Source of the DNA: JAABRU01 sp050180235
GTDB lineage: Bacteria; Desulfobacterota; Desulfobacteria; Desulfobacterales; Desulfococcaceae
Direction of reading: 5' to 3'
NCBI GenBank assembly: GCA_050180235.1
Contig: JBFXEJ010000005.1
Span: forward strand, 61,288-125,287
Length of the DNA stretch: 64,000 bases
Made by a program: the position numbers and the translations under genes. The notes under the pieces are model-generated. The model was not told the DNA's origin. It made no database searches and worked only from the letters and a program-made list of their open reading frames with translations. Positions 51,771 to 61,238 of the stretch are shown one piece after another (the first letter of the stretch is position 1; every line of letters begins with the position of its first letter).

Positions 51771-53819
51771 CTACTCCAGAAAATCCGGCAGACTCACACT
51801 GCCGCCCGGGGATTCGGTACCGCGTCTGTAGAGTTTTATTCCATCCTCCTCCTTTTCATCGGCCCGGTCAATATTCTCTTTCTTCATCTCATAAATTGCA
51901 GTGGCCTCTTCCGGATTTTCAATCACCCGCGGCGTCAGAAAAATATACAGATCGGTCTTTTCCCTTCCCCTGGACATGGATTTGAACATCCAGCCCAGCC
52001 CCGGAATATCTCCCAGACATGGAATTTTGCTTTCCGACTCGGAAAAACTGTCATCAATCAGTCCGCCCAGCACCACTGTATTCTTGTCATTGACAATAAC
52101 CGTGGTGTTCACCGTGCGCTTAAAGGTCGTGGGACGCTCATCCGAACTGGTTTCCGCAGCCGTGTCCAGTTTGGTGATCTCCAGTTCAATGGCCAGCCGG
52201 ATCAGCCGATCCTTGCTGATTTGGGGAGTCACCTTGAGCATAATGCCCACATCCTTGTATTCATAGGTATTGTAGGTTTCAGATGTGTCTGTTGTCCCGG
52301 TCTTGGTCTGATAGGGTACATTTTTCCCCACAGTGATGGTGGCCTCCTCATTGTCTGTGGTCAGCAGCTGCGGCGTGGAAAGAATGTGCACACTGTTGTC
52401 CCGCTTGTAAAACTGCGCAACAGCCCCCACATTCTGAAACTTCATCCCCCCAATGCTGATCTGCTCCCCGATAATCCCCAGGGCAAACCCCTGGGGCAGG
52501 GCAGCCACACCGGCAACAGCCGAAGAGCCAATGGAAGAAAGGTTGGAATAGGCTGTATCCCCGCCTCCGGACCATCCGCCTCCTATCCACGCATCCTTGT
52601 CACTGCCGTAACTGGTCTTGCCTCCGGCGATCCATTCCATGCCGATATTGAATCCCCTGGTAACATCCACTTCCATCAGAAGAGCCTCCATATAAACCAT
52701 TGCCCTGGGAATATCGAGTTTTTTTATAATACTTTCCACCACCAGATATTCCTCTTTTTCCGCCATGATAATCAGGCTGTTGGTGGCCTTGTCTGCGGTA
52801 ATCTTCACCTTTTCCGAAACAATGGGGCTTGCCTTTTTTCCCGGCTCCTTTGCAGCCACTGCCTGTCTGGAAGATGAGGACAAAGACTGCAGGGTTTCAG
52901 CCAGTTCCTCGGCAGTGGCATGCTGCAGATAGTAAACATGAATCGTCTCTTTGCCTTTGGGAATGACGGTGTCCAGTTTTTTGACCAACTGCCGAATACG
53001 AACTGTTTCATCCTCACTGGCCAGAATCACCAGGGAATTGGTGCGATCATCAGCCACAAATCTGGATTTGTCTGCTGATGCCGCTCCTTTCTGGGCCGGA
53101 ACCCTTGCCTGCTGAAACACTGTGGTCAGCAACTGGGCCATTTTTGCTGCATCCGCATTTTCCAGACTGATCACAGAGATTTCCTGACCGATTCCCATGA
53201 CATCCACAACTTTGAGAATATTGAGCAGCCGCAGTATATTGGAATACACATCCGTGAGAATAAGCATATTGGTGGGCGGATAGGACAGCATCACACTGCT
53301 TTTGGAAACCAGCGGTGCAAAAAGACGCTTGATCTCCTCTGCATCCGCATACCGCAGCGGAATCAGCTGCGTCACCACCCGGTCATCAGGTGAACCGGCT
53401 GATTCCCGGATCAGGGTTTCAATATTCTTGGTGCGTGCCTCGGGCGATGGAATAATCTTGATCACCTCCCCTGATGTCACACTGGCAAATCCATGCACCT
53501 CCAGCACAGACTCAAACACCCTGTATGCCTCACTCACAGAAATTTTGGAAGGGGATATGATGGTCACTTTGCCTTTCACCCGGTTGTCCACCACAAAATT
53601 TCTTCCCGTAAGCTCACTGATGAATTTGATGAACACACCGATATCCACATCATTGAAATCAATGGAAACAAATCGCTCGGCATTTCCGTTTCCGTTCCCG
53701 TTCACACTGCCGTTCCCGTTTTCCTGCGCGCCGCATAAAGGGGAAACGGCCGCCAGCAGCATCGTTATAAAAAAAACAATACAGACAATCCCCCTGCACT
53801 GCTCAGTGTATGCTTTCAT
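51771..53819 (-). CDS. gspD: Type II secretion secretin GspD
   Basis: Outer-membrane channel of the type II system. 682 residues from ATG 53819, where a signal peptide starts (GIVCIVFFITMLLAAVSPLCGA) and AGGAGCGG lies upstream; a TTG further upstream would overlap gspC. An Asn-Gly linker is followed by N0 (SIDFNDVDIGVFIKFISELT), N1-N3 repeats and the secretin barrel ending VLGGLIDDSF, IPGLGWMFKS, TDLYIFLTPRVI. A C-terminal tail of about 50 residues could bind a pilotin. Confidence 0.97.
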   Translation of the reverse strand: MKAYTEQCRGIVCIVFFITMLLAAVSPLCGAQENGNGSVNGNGNGNAERFVSIDFNDVDIGVFIKFISELTGRNFVVDNRVKGKVTIISPSKISVSEAYRVFESVLEVHGFASVTSGEVIKIIPSPEARTKNIETLIRESAGSPDDRVVTQLIPLRYADAEEIKRLFAPLVSKSSVMLSYPPTNMLILTDVYSNILRLLNILKVVDVMGIGQEISVISLENADAAKMAQLLTTVFQQARVPAQKGAASADKSRFVADDRTNSLVILASEDETVRIRQLVKKLDTVIPKGKETIHVYYLQHATAEELAETLQSLSSSSRQAVAAKEPGKKASPIVSEKVKITADKATNSLIIMAEKEEYLVVESIIKKLDIPRAMVYMEALLMEVDVTRGFNIGMEWIAGGKTSYGSDKDAWIGGGWSGGGDTAYSNLSSIGSSAVAGVAALPQGFALGIIGEQISIGGMKFQNVGAVAQFYKRDNSVHILSTPQLLTTDNEEATITVGKNVPYQTKTGTTDTSETYNTYEYKDVGIMLKVTPQISKDRLIRLAIELEITKLDTAAETSSDERPTTFKRTVNTTVIVNDKNTVVLGGLIDDSFSESESKIPCLGDIPGLGWMFKSMSRGREKTDLYIFLTPRVIENPEEATAIYEMKKENIDRADEKEEDGIKLYRRGTESPGGSVSLPDFLE

Positions 53820-53844
53820 CTGTCTTTTCCGCTCCTGTCCCCTG

Positions 53845-54753
53845 TTATTCAATGTTGTATTCAATCTGTTCCGTCTTTCCTCTCCGTTTTATTTCAACAG
53901 ACACATTGGAGGAGGATTTCAGACTGTTGTAAAACTTCAGAGCATCATCAACAGACTGTATTTTCTGCCCGTCCACCCCTGTGATAATATCTCCGCTCCG
54001 CAGCCCCAGTTTGCTGAAAATGGAATCACGCTGAATCCGCGACAAAGTCAGCCCGTCCGGCTGTCCATCCTTAAAATGCGGACGGATCTTGGCCTGCTTC
54101 ATCAGATTGTTCACATCATTGACAGCCTCCTCAATCTGGGCCCGTTCCAGAGCAATTTTCTGGGATTCTCCCGGAGGTACCTCAGCCGCACCTATGCCCG
54201 GAAAGGGAAAAGGCATGGGCATGTCCGGAGGCTGATCCGGGCCTTTGGCAACAGCCTTTCCTGTCAGACTCTCCATGCTCAGTGTCTCGTCCTTTCCGTT
54301 GAATGTGATAATGATCTTTTCCCGCAGAATCTGTTTCACCACAGCACCCTCAACCGTATCACCAATATGATACAGACTCTGCTTTCTCTGTTTGGATTCC
54401 TCAATCACCGCATAAGCCCGGTCAGCATCTCCGGTCACTGTTCCCCACAGCTTCAGTTTCAGCCCGGTTTCCTGCAACTGTTCCGCAGCCGGCACAGAAG
54501 AAGTCGGCACAGCCTCTTTTTCCTCTTCTTTGGTTTTAAACAGATTTCTTGTCTCAATATCCTTATAATAAGACAGAGGATGGATCACAGTTTCCGCAGG
54601 ACTTTCCGCGGATGATCGTACCTCCGCAGCCGGAACCTCTTCATAATCCATCCGGGATATCAGCACCTTGTAAAATGCATCCACACCCAGATACAAAGCT
54701 GCTGCAATAAACAGCATGTTTACCGGATACATATAATGCCGTGCAATAAACAT
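53845..54753 (-). CDS. gspC: Type II secretion protein GspC
   Basis: Inner-membrane link between platform and secretin. 302 residues: one membrane helix (VNMLFIAAALYLGVDAFY), a homology-region domain (LKLWGTVTGDADRAYAVIEE, YHIGDTVEGAVVKQILREKIII) and a C-terminal PDZ domain (SIFSKLGLRSGDIITGVDGQ). Precedes gspD in the operon. Confidence 0.93.
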   Translation of the reverse strand: MFIARHYMYPVNMLFIAAALYLGVDAFYKVLISRMDYEEVPAAEVRSSAESPAETVIHPLSYYKDIETRNLFKTKEEEKEAVPTSSVPAAEQLQETGLKLKLWGTVTGDADRAYAVIEESKQRKQSLYHIGDTVEGAVVKQILREKIIITFNGKDETLSMESLTGKAVAKGPDQPPDMPMPFPFPGIGAAEVPPGESQKIALERAQIEEAVNDVNNLMKQAKIRPHFKDGQPDGLTLSRIQRDSIFSKLGLRSGDIITGVDGQKIQSVDDALKFYNSLKSSSNVSVEIKRRGKTEQIEYNIE

Positions 54754-54821
54754 ATTAACCTCCTCTGTGCACTGTTCAGCCCTCAGATGTCAGATATTCA
54801 GTTTCTCTCCGTCCGGCCCTT

Positions 54822-55676
54822 TTACTGCATCAGAAATTCAGGTTTCTCCAAAGTCCCCCTCACAGCAAACGGAACCTCCCCCTTCCCCCGGTTTGACTTG
54901 AACAAAAGTGCGGTCATGCCCTCTCCCATACGGGCTATCAGAGACGGATGCGGCTTTATGCTCCCCGCCAGGTTCAGGGCACTGTTTCCCAAAGGCTGTT
55001 TCAGCTCCACAGTTCCCCCCATATTTCCGCCCAACTGATTTCCCTTTACCGTACATTCCCTGATCTGCACCTGCATATTCTCCATATCCAGCTTTGCGGC
55101 AGCATCAGTAAAGGACAGACTGGCTATGCTCAGCAGGGGCGTTCCCAGTTCCACTGTCAAATCCCGGACACGCAGATCAGCATTTCCCTTTCCTGCGGAA
55201 TCACTGCCGGAGTAAGTCACTGTGCCTTCAAGAATCCCGGATATACCATGAGCTGACATACCCTGCAGAGCAGCAATCTCTTTCAGTTGTATGCCGGACA
55301 AAACAGCGTCAGAGATGATATTCCTCCCATCCCCCTTTTCCGCGGCTTCCCTTTTTACCCGGCCCTCCACTGTTCCGCCATACATTTCAGCCCGGAAATC
55401 CATCGCGGGCGATGATCCCAAAAGTGAAAAAAAACAGGGCATGATTTTCACCGCATCAGCCTTCACCACCCTGTCCCCCTCCCGGATTTCAGCAGGGGAA
55501 AACACCAGCCCCGGACCCGGTGCAGGCCGCACTGCCCCGATATGCAGAGCATAACCCGCGCTTTTTGCCCGGTATTCAATATATTTTTTCACCTCTGCCT
55601 CTGGGAAAAGCCGGTAAAGAAAAAAAAACAGGGCACAGAAAAACCAGACCGTGTAAAACAGATATCTTTTTTTCAT
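54822..55676 (-). CDS. gspN: Type II secretion protein GspN
   Basis: 284 residues; one N-terminal membrane helix (YLFYTVWFFCALFFFLY) and an AsmA-like beta-rich body (YALHIGAVRPAPGPGLVFSP, GNADLRVRDLTVELG, KPHPSLIARMG) typical of the longer GspN of Desulfobacterota and Geobacter. The start ATG shares its first base with the gspM stop. Confidence 0.88.
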   Translation of the reverse strand: MKKRYLFYTVWFFCALFFFLYRLFPEAEVKKYIEYRAKSAGYALHIGAVRPAPGPGLVFSPAEIREGDRVVKADAVKIMPCFFSLLGSSPAMDFRAEMYGGTVEGRVKREAAEKGDGRNIISDAVLSGIQLKEIAALQGMSAHGISGILEGTVTYSGSDSAGKGNADLRVRDLTVELGTPLLSIASLSFTDAAAKLDMENMQVQIRECTVKGNQLGGNMGGTVELKQPLGNSALNLAGSIKPHPSLIARMGEGMTALLFKSNRGKGEVPFAVRGTLEKPEFLMQ

Positions 55677-56206
55677 CAGGAAACCTCGCGGGCTTCAACC
55701 TGCAGAATAACATCCATAAATCCATCATCCCCTGACTTGGAAAAAGAGGCTCTGCGGATGAACACCATGTTCGGGGATGTCTCCACCATGTGAAGATAGG
55801 GCGTCAGTTGCCTCATATTGATCCCCCGCAGTTTCATTTCCACCAGAGACACCGTGTAGGGGCTGTCCTTGGGCTTTGATTTGGAAGGTTTCATATATTC
55901 AATATTGTCCTTAAGCCCGGCCTTTCCCGCAAGTTCATCCAGGAAGGAAAACAGTGTGAAACCTTTGGGTCTGAGCGCAAAATGCTGCTCTGAAACCTTT
56001 GCCCTGTTTTTAAGTTCCTCATATTCCGCGCTGAGCTGCCGCATTTTTTCCAAAGTCTCCACCCGGGCAGACAGAGAACGCCGGAGCTGCTCCCGCTTTT
56101 CCATAAAAGGACTGACAATGAATTCTGTCAGAATATACAAACAGATGAAAGCCGCACCCAGAATCAGTGCGTACCTTTCCCTCCTGTTCAGACGGCTGAA
56201 TTTCAT
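55676..56206 (-). CDS. gspM: Type II secretion protein GspM
   Basis: 176 residues: membrane helix YALILGAAFICLYILTEFIV, coiled coil (REQLRRSLSARVETLEKMRQL) and a ferredoxin-like periplasmic domain. Overlaps gspL by 4 bases and gspN by 1 base. GspM binds GspL. Confidence 0.88.
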   Translation of the reverse strand: MKFSRLNRRERYALILGAAFICLYILTEFIVSPFMEKREQLRRSLSARVETLEKMRQLSAEYEELKNRAKVSEQHFALRPKGFTLFSFLDELAGKAGLKDNIEYMKPSKSKPKDSPYTVSLVEMKLRGINMRQLTPYLHMVETSPNMVFIRRASFSKSGDDGFMDVILQVEAREVS

Positions 56207-57651
56207 AAATCCACCTTTATTTTAAAATTCACACGGTTCCCCTTCTGATCCTTGCTCGTGGAACTGATCGTCACTTTCCTGAAAAACGCAGAGCCCTCCA
56301 GTGAGGTCTGAATACTGTCAACAGAATTGAAGGTGTCTGTATCCCCTGAAATAAGAATGCTTTCAGGATCAGCAACCATTCGGGAAAACTCTGTGTCAAT
56401 CTCTTTGGGAATCCGCTGACTGATCTCATTGAGCAGATCCGCAATTCTGATGTTCCGCACACCTCCGGCAGGAACCGGAGCGCTTTTCCGCAAATCCTCC
56501 AAAGCCACCTGCATCTGGTGCAGCGGATTGACAATCCTCTGCACATCCGGAAATGAGGCTCTGAATATCTCCGCTATCCGGCTGTCCAGACGATCAATCC
56601 GTTTCTGCATCACAAGGGAGTCTGTCATAAAATTGGCAAATACCAGAAAAAGAATCAGCGCACAGAACACAGCCCCCGTAATCAGGTTCCTTTTGTGCAC
56701 AGCCCATTCCCTGTGTGCCGCAAACATCCCTTTCCGGAAATTGAGTCCGTTTTTCCCCTCAATTTCCGTTATGGCCAGGGCCAGTGCATTGTCCAACTGT
56801 CCGGCCCGCCACTCCGTACCCGGAGAAAGCCTGATACGTTTTCCCGCATTCCTGAGAATATCCGAATGTGCCACCGGAATTTCCATCAGGTTTTCCAGTT
56901 CCTGCAAAATATTTATATCCTGAATATTTCCGCAGACAAGCATCTGCTCAGGTTCAAAGGGATGAAAAAACATATCCTCAAATGCCAGCAGGGTCTGTCT
57001 GATCATGGTATGCAGCAGTTTTCCCCTTTCATCCCCGCCATGCACCGGAAAACACCGCATCAGATGGATTCTGCCGGAAAGCACAATGAATACGGTGGCC
57101 ACAATTTCCTGCATATCCAGCATAATCCAGTTTTCAGGCATTTTTTCAGACAGATTCAGGCATACCGCGGTCGGATACGGCCCAGGCATCACAGTCCCGG
57201 GATCCACCCGGAACCCTGAAAGCGTGTCAAGACAGGTTTTCATGTCAGACTTTGCAATGCTCAGTGCAACAATATCAGTCTGATCCGTCTGATCCGGAAC
57301 CGGTCGGACTGCAAGAAAATCCGTAATCACCTCATCAGCGGGAAAAGGCAGCAGCGGCTCCAGTTCAAAAGGAAGCACCTGCCCGATTTTTTTGGCATTT
57401 CTGAAAGGAATCCGCATATTCCGAAAGGAAATCTGATTAGCAGGAAAAGAGGCGGCGCAAACAGCCCCGGCAAGAGACATTCTGCCATCCAGTTCAGTCA
57501 GGGCTGTCCCCAGCCCCTCGGCCCATGTCCCGGCATCGGGTATGGACACAAGACCGGTGCCCTCAATCCGGTTTTCCCCCAGACTGCTGTCAACAAGCAC
57601 CGCTGCCACACTGTCACAGCCGATATCCAGTCCCAGTATCTTTCTGCTCAT
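56203..57651 (-). CDS. gspL: Type II secretion protein GspL
   Basis: 482 residues. N-terminal actin-like cytoplasmic domain (ILGLDIGCDSVAAVLVDSS, IPFRNAKKIGQVLPFELEPL), a membrane helix near 335 (LITGAVFCALILFLVFANFM) and a small periplasmic domain. GspL docks GspE to the membrane platform. Confidence 0.9.
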   Translation of the reverse strand: MSRKILGLDIGCDSVAAVLVDSSLGENRIEGTGLVSIPDAGTWAEGLGTALTELDGRMSLAGAVCAASFPANQISFRNMRIPFRNAKKIGQVLPFELEPLLPFPADEVITDFLAVRPVPDQTDQTDIVALSIAKSDMKTCLDTLSGFRVDPGTVMPGPYPTAVCLNLSEKMPENWIMLDMQEIVATVFIVLSGRIHLMRCFPVHGGDERGKLLHTMIRQTLLAFEDMFFHPFEPEQMLVCGNIQDINILQELENLMEIPVAHSDILRNAGKRIRLSPGTEWRAGQLDNALALAITEIEGKNGLNFRKGMFAAHREWAVHKRNLITGAVFCALILFLVFANFMTDSLVMQKRIDRLDSRIAEIFRASFPDVQRIVNPLHQMQVALEDLRKSAPVPAGGVRNIRIADLLNEISQRIPKEIDTEFSRMVADPESILISGDTDTFNSVDSIQTSLEGSAFFRKVTISSTSKDQKGNRVNFKIKVDL

Positions 57652-57762
57652 AAAATTCCATCCATTCCCTTCAACACCTGTACTGCCTTATTTTGTCTGC
57701 CACCCGTATCCTGTTCATCTGCGGCAGCAACAGGTTCTTCAACCGTCAACACATTTACAGCC
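57652..57762 (-). repeat. Imperfect duplication between gspK and gspL
   Basis: The last codons of gspK (TGGCAGACAGAATAAGGC) recur about 75 bases on as TGGCAGACAAAATAAGGC, each followed by TGT...GTGTTGA. This points to a local tandem duplication of the gspK 3' end. Confidence 0.6.
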
Positions 57763-58920
57763 TTATTCTGTCTGCCACTCCAGAATTCTGCATGTCCATC
57801 TTCCTTTTTTGTCCTGCTCACGCTGCACCACCACATTCAGGCTCATTTCCGTATCATTGAGGTTTGCCGATGCTTTGATTCGGAACACATCACTGGATAC
57901 CGTAATCAGATTCGGATCAATCTGCAAATCACCGGGAATATCCGGCACATTTTTGTACCATGTGGGCGAGGCCAGGTCTGTGTTCACAAAATTGCCGTCC
58001 TCTTTTTCATTGCGGTAGTCAAAAATGGCCTGCGCATAATCCGTGTTTTCCGAAGGCATAAGAGCTACCAGTACCGGCAGATCCGCAGTATTGATATTGA
58101 TTTTTCCATTAAATGTGAAATTCCTGTCCTCGGCCTTTGTTTTTGATCGGCTCATCCCATGCACAGTCATATACTGACCAGGTCCCTCCCCCTCTTTCAC
58201 CACTCCGGACAGTTCTGAAGAAACCTCTTCCCCGGCTTTCCCATTGTGCTTTACACCACCGAAAAGTTCCGCACTGATCCCCTTCACCAGCATCAGTTCA
58301 TCAATACTCCGGAAAGGCCCGTTGGCAGCTTTGTAAGGCGGATCAAGACTCTCATAATAATCACTCTCTGCCCCGCTGAGCCCGGTAATGGCATCATCAT
58401 CCCCGGAATCCAGCCAGTCTTTTACGGAATTCACAATAGCCGCTGCATCCATGTCCGGATCCTTTTCCTTATCCGTCTGTGCAACCGTCTTTTCTATAAG
58501 ATTCCGTGTAAACCGATCCCACATAATTTTCTGGGATTCATTGAAATGCTGTCCCTTTGGAAAAACCGCCAGAGAATTGATATTAATCTTGCCAAGTTCG
58601 TCTGTAACGGAAAAAGTCATTCTCCCTTTTTCCAGCGGAATTTCCGCTAACACTTCTGCTATTTTCGCCGGATCTGCCCAGTCTTCCTGTATGGAATCAA
58701 TGGGTGACTGTGTTTTGTCTTTGATCAGCATGGCCATAGCCACATGAACGCCTGCATAGGCCATCTGTGTCAGTGTCTGGCGATCCCGCGCAGAAGCAGT
58801 GGCCTCAACCGCTGCGCGCACCCTGCGGTTGAGTTCCAGTGCACCCGCGATCATCAGGGTGATGATGGTAAGCGTGATAAGCAGGGCCATTCCCCTGCTG
58901 TTGTCTGCGGGATTTTTCAT
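57763..58920 (-). CDS. gspK: Type II secretion minor pseudopilin GspK
   Basis: 385 residues. Prepilin-like start (RGMALLITLTIITLMIAGALELN) with Gly-Met-Ala in place of the usual Gly-Phe processing site. The helical GspK insertion follows (INSLAVFPKGQHFNE, DSGDDDAITGLSGAESDYY, INTADLPVLVALMPSE) with a predicted calcium-type acidic region. First gene of the operon in this window; gspG, H, I, J and F are absent here. Confidence 0.92.
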   Translation of the reverse strand: MKNPADNSRGMALLITLTIITLMIAGALELNRRVRAAVEATASARDRQTLTQMAYAGVHVAMAMLIKDKTQSPIDSIQEDWADPAKIAEVLAEIPLEKGRMTFSVTDELGKININSLAVFPKGQHFNESQKIMWDRFTRNLIEKTVAQTDKEKDPDMDAAAIVNSVKDWLDSGDDDAITGLSGAESDYYESLDPPYKAANGPFRSIDELMLVKGISAELFGGVKHNGKAGEEVSSELSGVVKEGEGPGQYMTVHGMSRSKTKAEDRNFTFNGKININTADLPVLVALMPSENTDYAQAIFDYRNEKEDGNFVNTDLASPTWYKNVPDIPGDLQIDPNLITVSSDVFRIKASANLNDTEMSLNVVVQREQDKKGRWTCRILEWQTE

Positions 58921-59338
58921 TCAGGTCTTGTTCTCCAAATGCCGGCAATTCGCAATTTTCGTGCCATAAAACAGCAATTATACAATTTTTTCAAAAAAAA
59001 GTAAAGGTTTTTCAAAAAATTCATACAGTCAGGATTCAGGGCAGATATTCCCCCCCGCCAAGTTTGCTGTGCAGCGTCATCATACAGGCGAAAACCGGCA
59101 TCCGGAACCACTTGAAATCACTGAATACCGGCTTACGCCGGAATGACGGTTAAAAAGAGTGACCTCCTGATTTTTGGAAGGGCTGCTTTAATCCCAATCT
59201 CTATTTCAGATACATTCAGCAGATCGAAAACTCCATCCCCTCAATGGGGGATGTCCGGGTGAGGGTGAAAAATCAGATAGTTATCCCCTCACCGGGCCTC
59301 TCCCGCGGGGGAGATGGAGAATTAAGGAAATTTTCGAT
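58921..59338. other. Upstream region of gspK with REP and MITE
   Basis: About 420 bases. Holds a family D hairpin (59076-59148) and a family H element (59217-59344). The gspK promoter is probably within 58925-59060. Confidence 0.5.
59076..59148. repeat. REP-like hairpin family D, copy 5
   Basis: GTCATCATACAGGCGAAAAC ... CTTACGCCGGAATGACG. Confidence 0.8.
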
Positions 59339-59344
59339 TTACTG
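59217..59344. mobile_element. MITE family H, long copy
   Basis: 128 bp with ends CAGCAGATCGAAAACTCC and GGAAATTTTCGATTTACTG. The stop codon of the hydrolase gene (59339-59341) lies within its right end, so insertion set the present C-terminus of that protein. Confidence 0.75.
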
Positions 59345-60169
59345 ACATTTGTTCCGAATGGAACCTATATTTTCTATCCGGCACTCCACCACATTTCCGG
59401 GTTTCAGGGTGATGGGAGGATTTCTGAATATCCCTACGCCGGAAGGCGTTCCGGTGGAAATAATATCACCCGGGCAAAGGGTCATGTCACGGCTCACATA
59501 TTCAATAATAAAAGGAATATCAAAGATCAGGTCACAGGTATTGCCGTTTTGCATCACTTCACCGTCTACCAGGGTTTCCAGATGCAGATTTGCAGCATTT
59601 CCAATTTCATCCGCTGTTACAAGAGCAGGACCGATAGGGGCGAAACTGTCAAAGGATTTTCCCCGGAACCACTGACCGTCACCGAACTGTGCCTCTCTGG
59701 CTGAGACATCATTCATCACCATATATCCTGCCACAAAGTCAAAGGCCGCAGACCGGGAAATGCGTTTTCCTCCCCTGCCGATGACCAGCGCCAGTTCCAC
59801 TTCCCAATCCACCTTTGTGCTGCTTTCCGGCAGAAAAATGGGATCATAGGGGCCGTTGACCGTATTGGGCGTTTTGCAGAAAAGTATGGGCTTTTCCGGA
59901 GTGTCAAAACCCCCTTCTTTTGCATGATCCGCATAGTTTTTTCCCAGACAGATAATTTTGGACGGACAGCATACAGGCGGCCCGATGCGGACATCCCTTT
60001 TTTCTCCGGCCTCTGTCACCTGTGCGGCCTTTTCCATCCATCCGTGCAGAAAAAAATTTTCCCCAATATCCGGCATATCCGGAAAAATTTTTCTCAGATC
60101 AACAATTCTGCCGTCTTTCTGCAATCCCGGCTTTTCTTTTCCTTTTTCTCCGAACCGTATCAGTCTCAT
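59339..60169 (-). CDS. Fumarylacetoacetate hydrolase-family protein
   Basis: 276 residues from ATG 60169 (GGGAG upstream). The metal site is in VDWEVELALVIGRGGKRI (Glu-x-Glu) and FVAGYMVMNDVSAREAQ (Asp); IICLGKNYADHAKEGG and ISTGTPSGVGIFRNPP are family landmarks. Such enzymes split acylpyruvates, decarboxylate oxaloacetate or act in aromatic catabolism; the substrate is not predictable. Confidence 0.93.
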   Translation of the reverse strand: MRLIRFGEKGKEKPGLQKDGRIVDLRKIFPDMPDIGENFFLHGWMEKAAQVTEAGEKRDVRIGPPVCCPSKIICLGKNYADHAKEGGFDTPEKPILFCKTPNTVNGPYDPIFLPESSTKVDWEVELALVIGRGGKRISRSAAFDFVAGYMVMNDVSAREAQFGDGQWFRGKSFDSFAPIGPALVTADEIGNAANLHLETLVDGEVMQNGNTCDLIFDIPFIIEYVSRDMTLCPGDIISTGTPSGVGIFRNPPITLKPGNVVECRIENIGSIRNKCQ

Positions 60170-61238
60170 TCCATGCTCCCTTAACATATTTATATTTAGG
60201 AATTAAACAGTTGAATTTTAGCATACTGATTTTTATATATGCCAATGCTAAACTGCACAAACCGGTTTATATAAAATCAGATAGTTGAAAAAAAACTTTG
60301 TAATACCGGTTCTTCATTGATTTTTTCAGAAAATTCCCTCCTGAGAGGGGCATGGGTGTGTTTCATAAGTATATTTTCAATGGAGAATCGGCATAACTCC
60401 TTATGTTAATAAACAGTTACAGTTTAAAAACCTCTCCTGCCGCCCCACAATTCAGGAAATCATTCCCGGCCATTCGCATTGCAGCCAGCCTGTTTTACCG
60501 TCACTTATCAGGCAAAGGAAAAAAGATCAATTGGGGAAAAAATGTATTTGCAGGAAGGAATACTCCCTGTCTGCCCCTGAAAAAATACCCGGATACCATC
60601 CGCATTTGTCCACCAATGATCTGTCCGGGCAGTTATTCCGGTTTTTATATGAAAGCTGAAAAAGAATTCCGCAAAAAATTTTCCGGATTTCTGCCACGAA
60701 AAATACAAAGACACAAAGTTCCGCGAAGAGGAATGCCCAATTATTTTTCAGATTTCATATTATGTAATACCAAAAGAAAGAGCGCAAGTCAAACCCTATA
60801 AAATTCTGCTGTGCATAACCGCTTTTTTTATCACGGATGCAGGCAAAATGACCGGAATATTGCCGAAATGCCATTTATATACGGAGCGTTGGTTTTTCCA
60901 AAAACCGGATTACATTTGCGATTAAATCTTTTTTTGTGCCGTAAAAAACCAAAATTCGATCCGTAATTATAATTTTATTTCTGCCGGAGCAATTTCAAAA
61001 CCTGCCGAAGCGGAATACAGGTTAAAAAAGCAACTTTTTTGATCCATTGCCAATTTTTTCATATCACTCAAACTGCATATTCAGGAAAACATTTCAGAAC
61101 CCGCAGATCAGGGAAATCCGGTTCATCCGGAAATTTACCTGATTCTGTTGACAATTGCCCTCTGTTTTTTTATGATTGACCGGAGTGAAATCTGAAAATC
61201 ATTTTTTGCAAAAATCATAAAATCACAAGGAGGAGTTT
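60170..61238. other. Gene-poor region with one MITE
   Basis: About 1.07 kb. Holds the intact MITE at 60303-60394 and a CACAAAGTTCCGCGAAG repeat near 60715. A 132-codon frame at 60403 has no recognisable protein. The promoter of the M48 gene must lie at its right end. Confidence 0.5.
60303..60394. mobile_element. MITE (family B ends), intact reference copy
   Basis: 92 bp with ends ATACCGGTTCTTCATTG and CAATGGAGAATCGGCAT. Its core is the reverse complement of the outer element at 43938, without the insertion found there. Confidence 0.8.

Noticed and set aside
53820..53864. Upstream TTG start for gspD
   Set aside because: It would overlap gspC and put 15 residues before the signal peptide; ATG 53819 fits better.
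53302..54615. 437-codon plus-strand frame opposite gspD and gspC
   Set aside because: Antisense shadow spanning two real genes.
60403..60801. 132-codon frame in a gene-poor region
   Set aside because: No family resemblance, no Shine-Dalgarno, and its 3' part runs through a common CACAAAG repeat.
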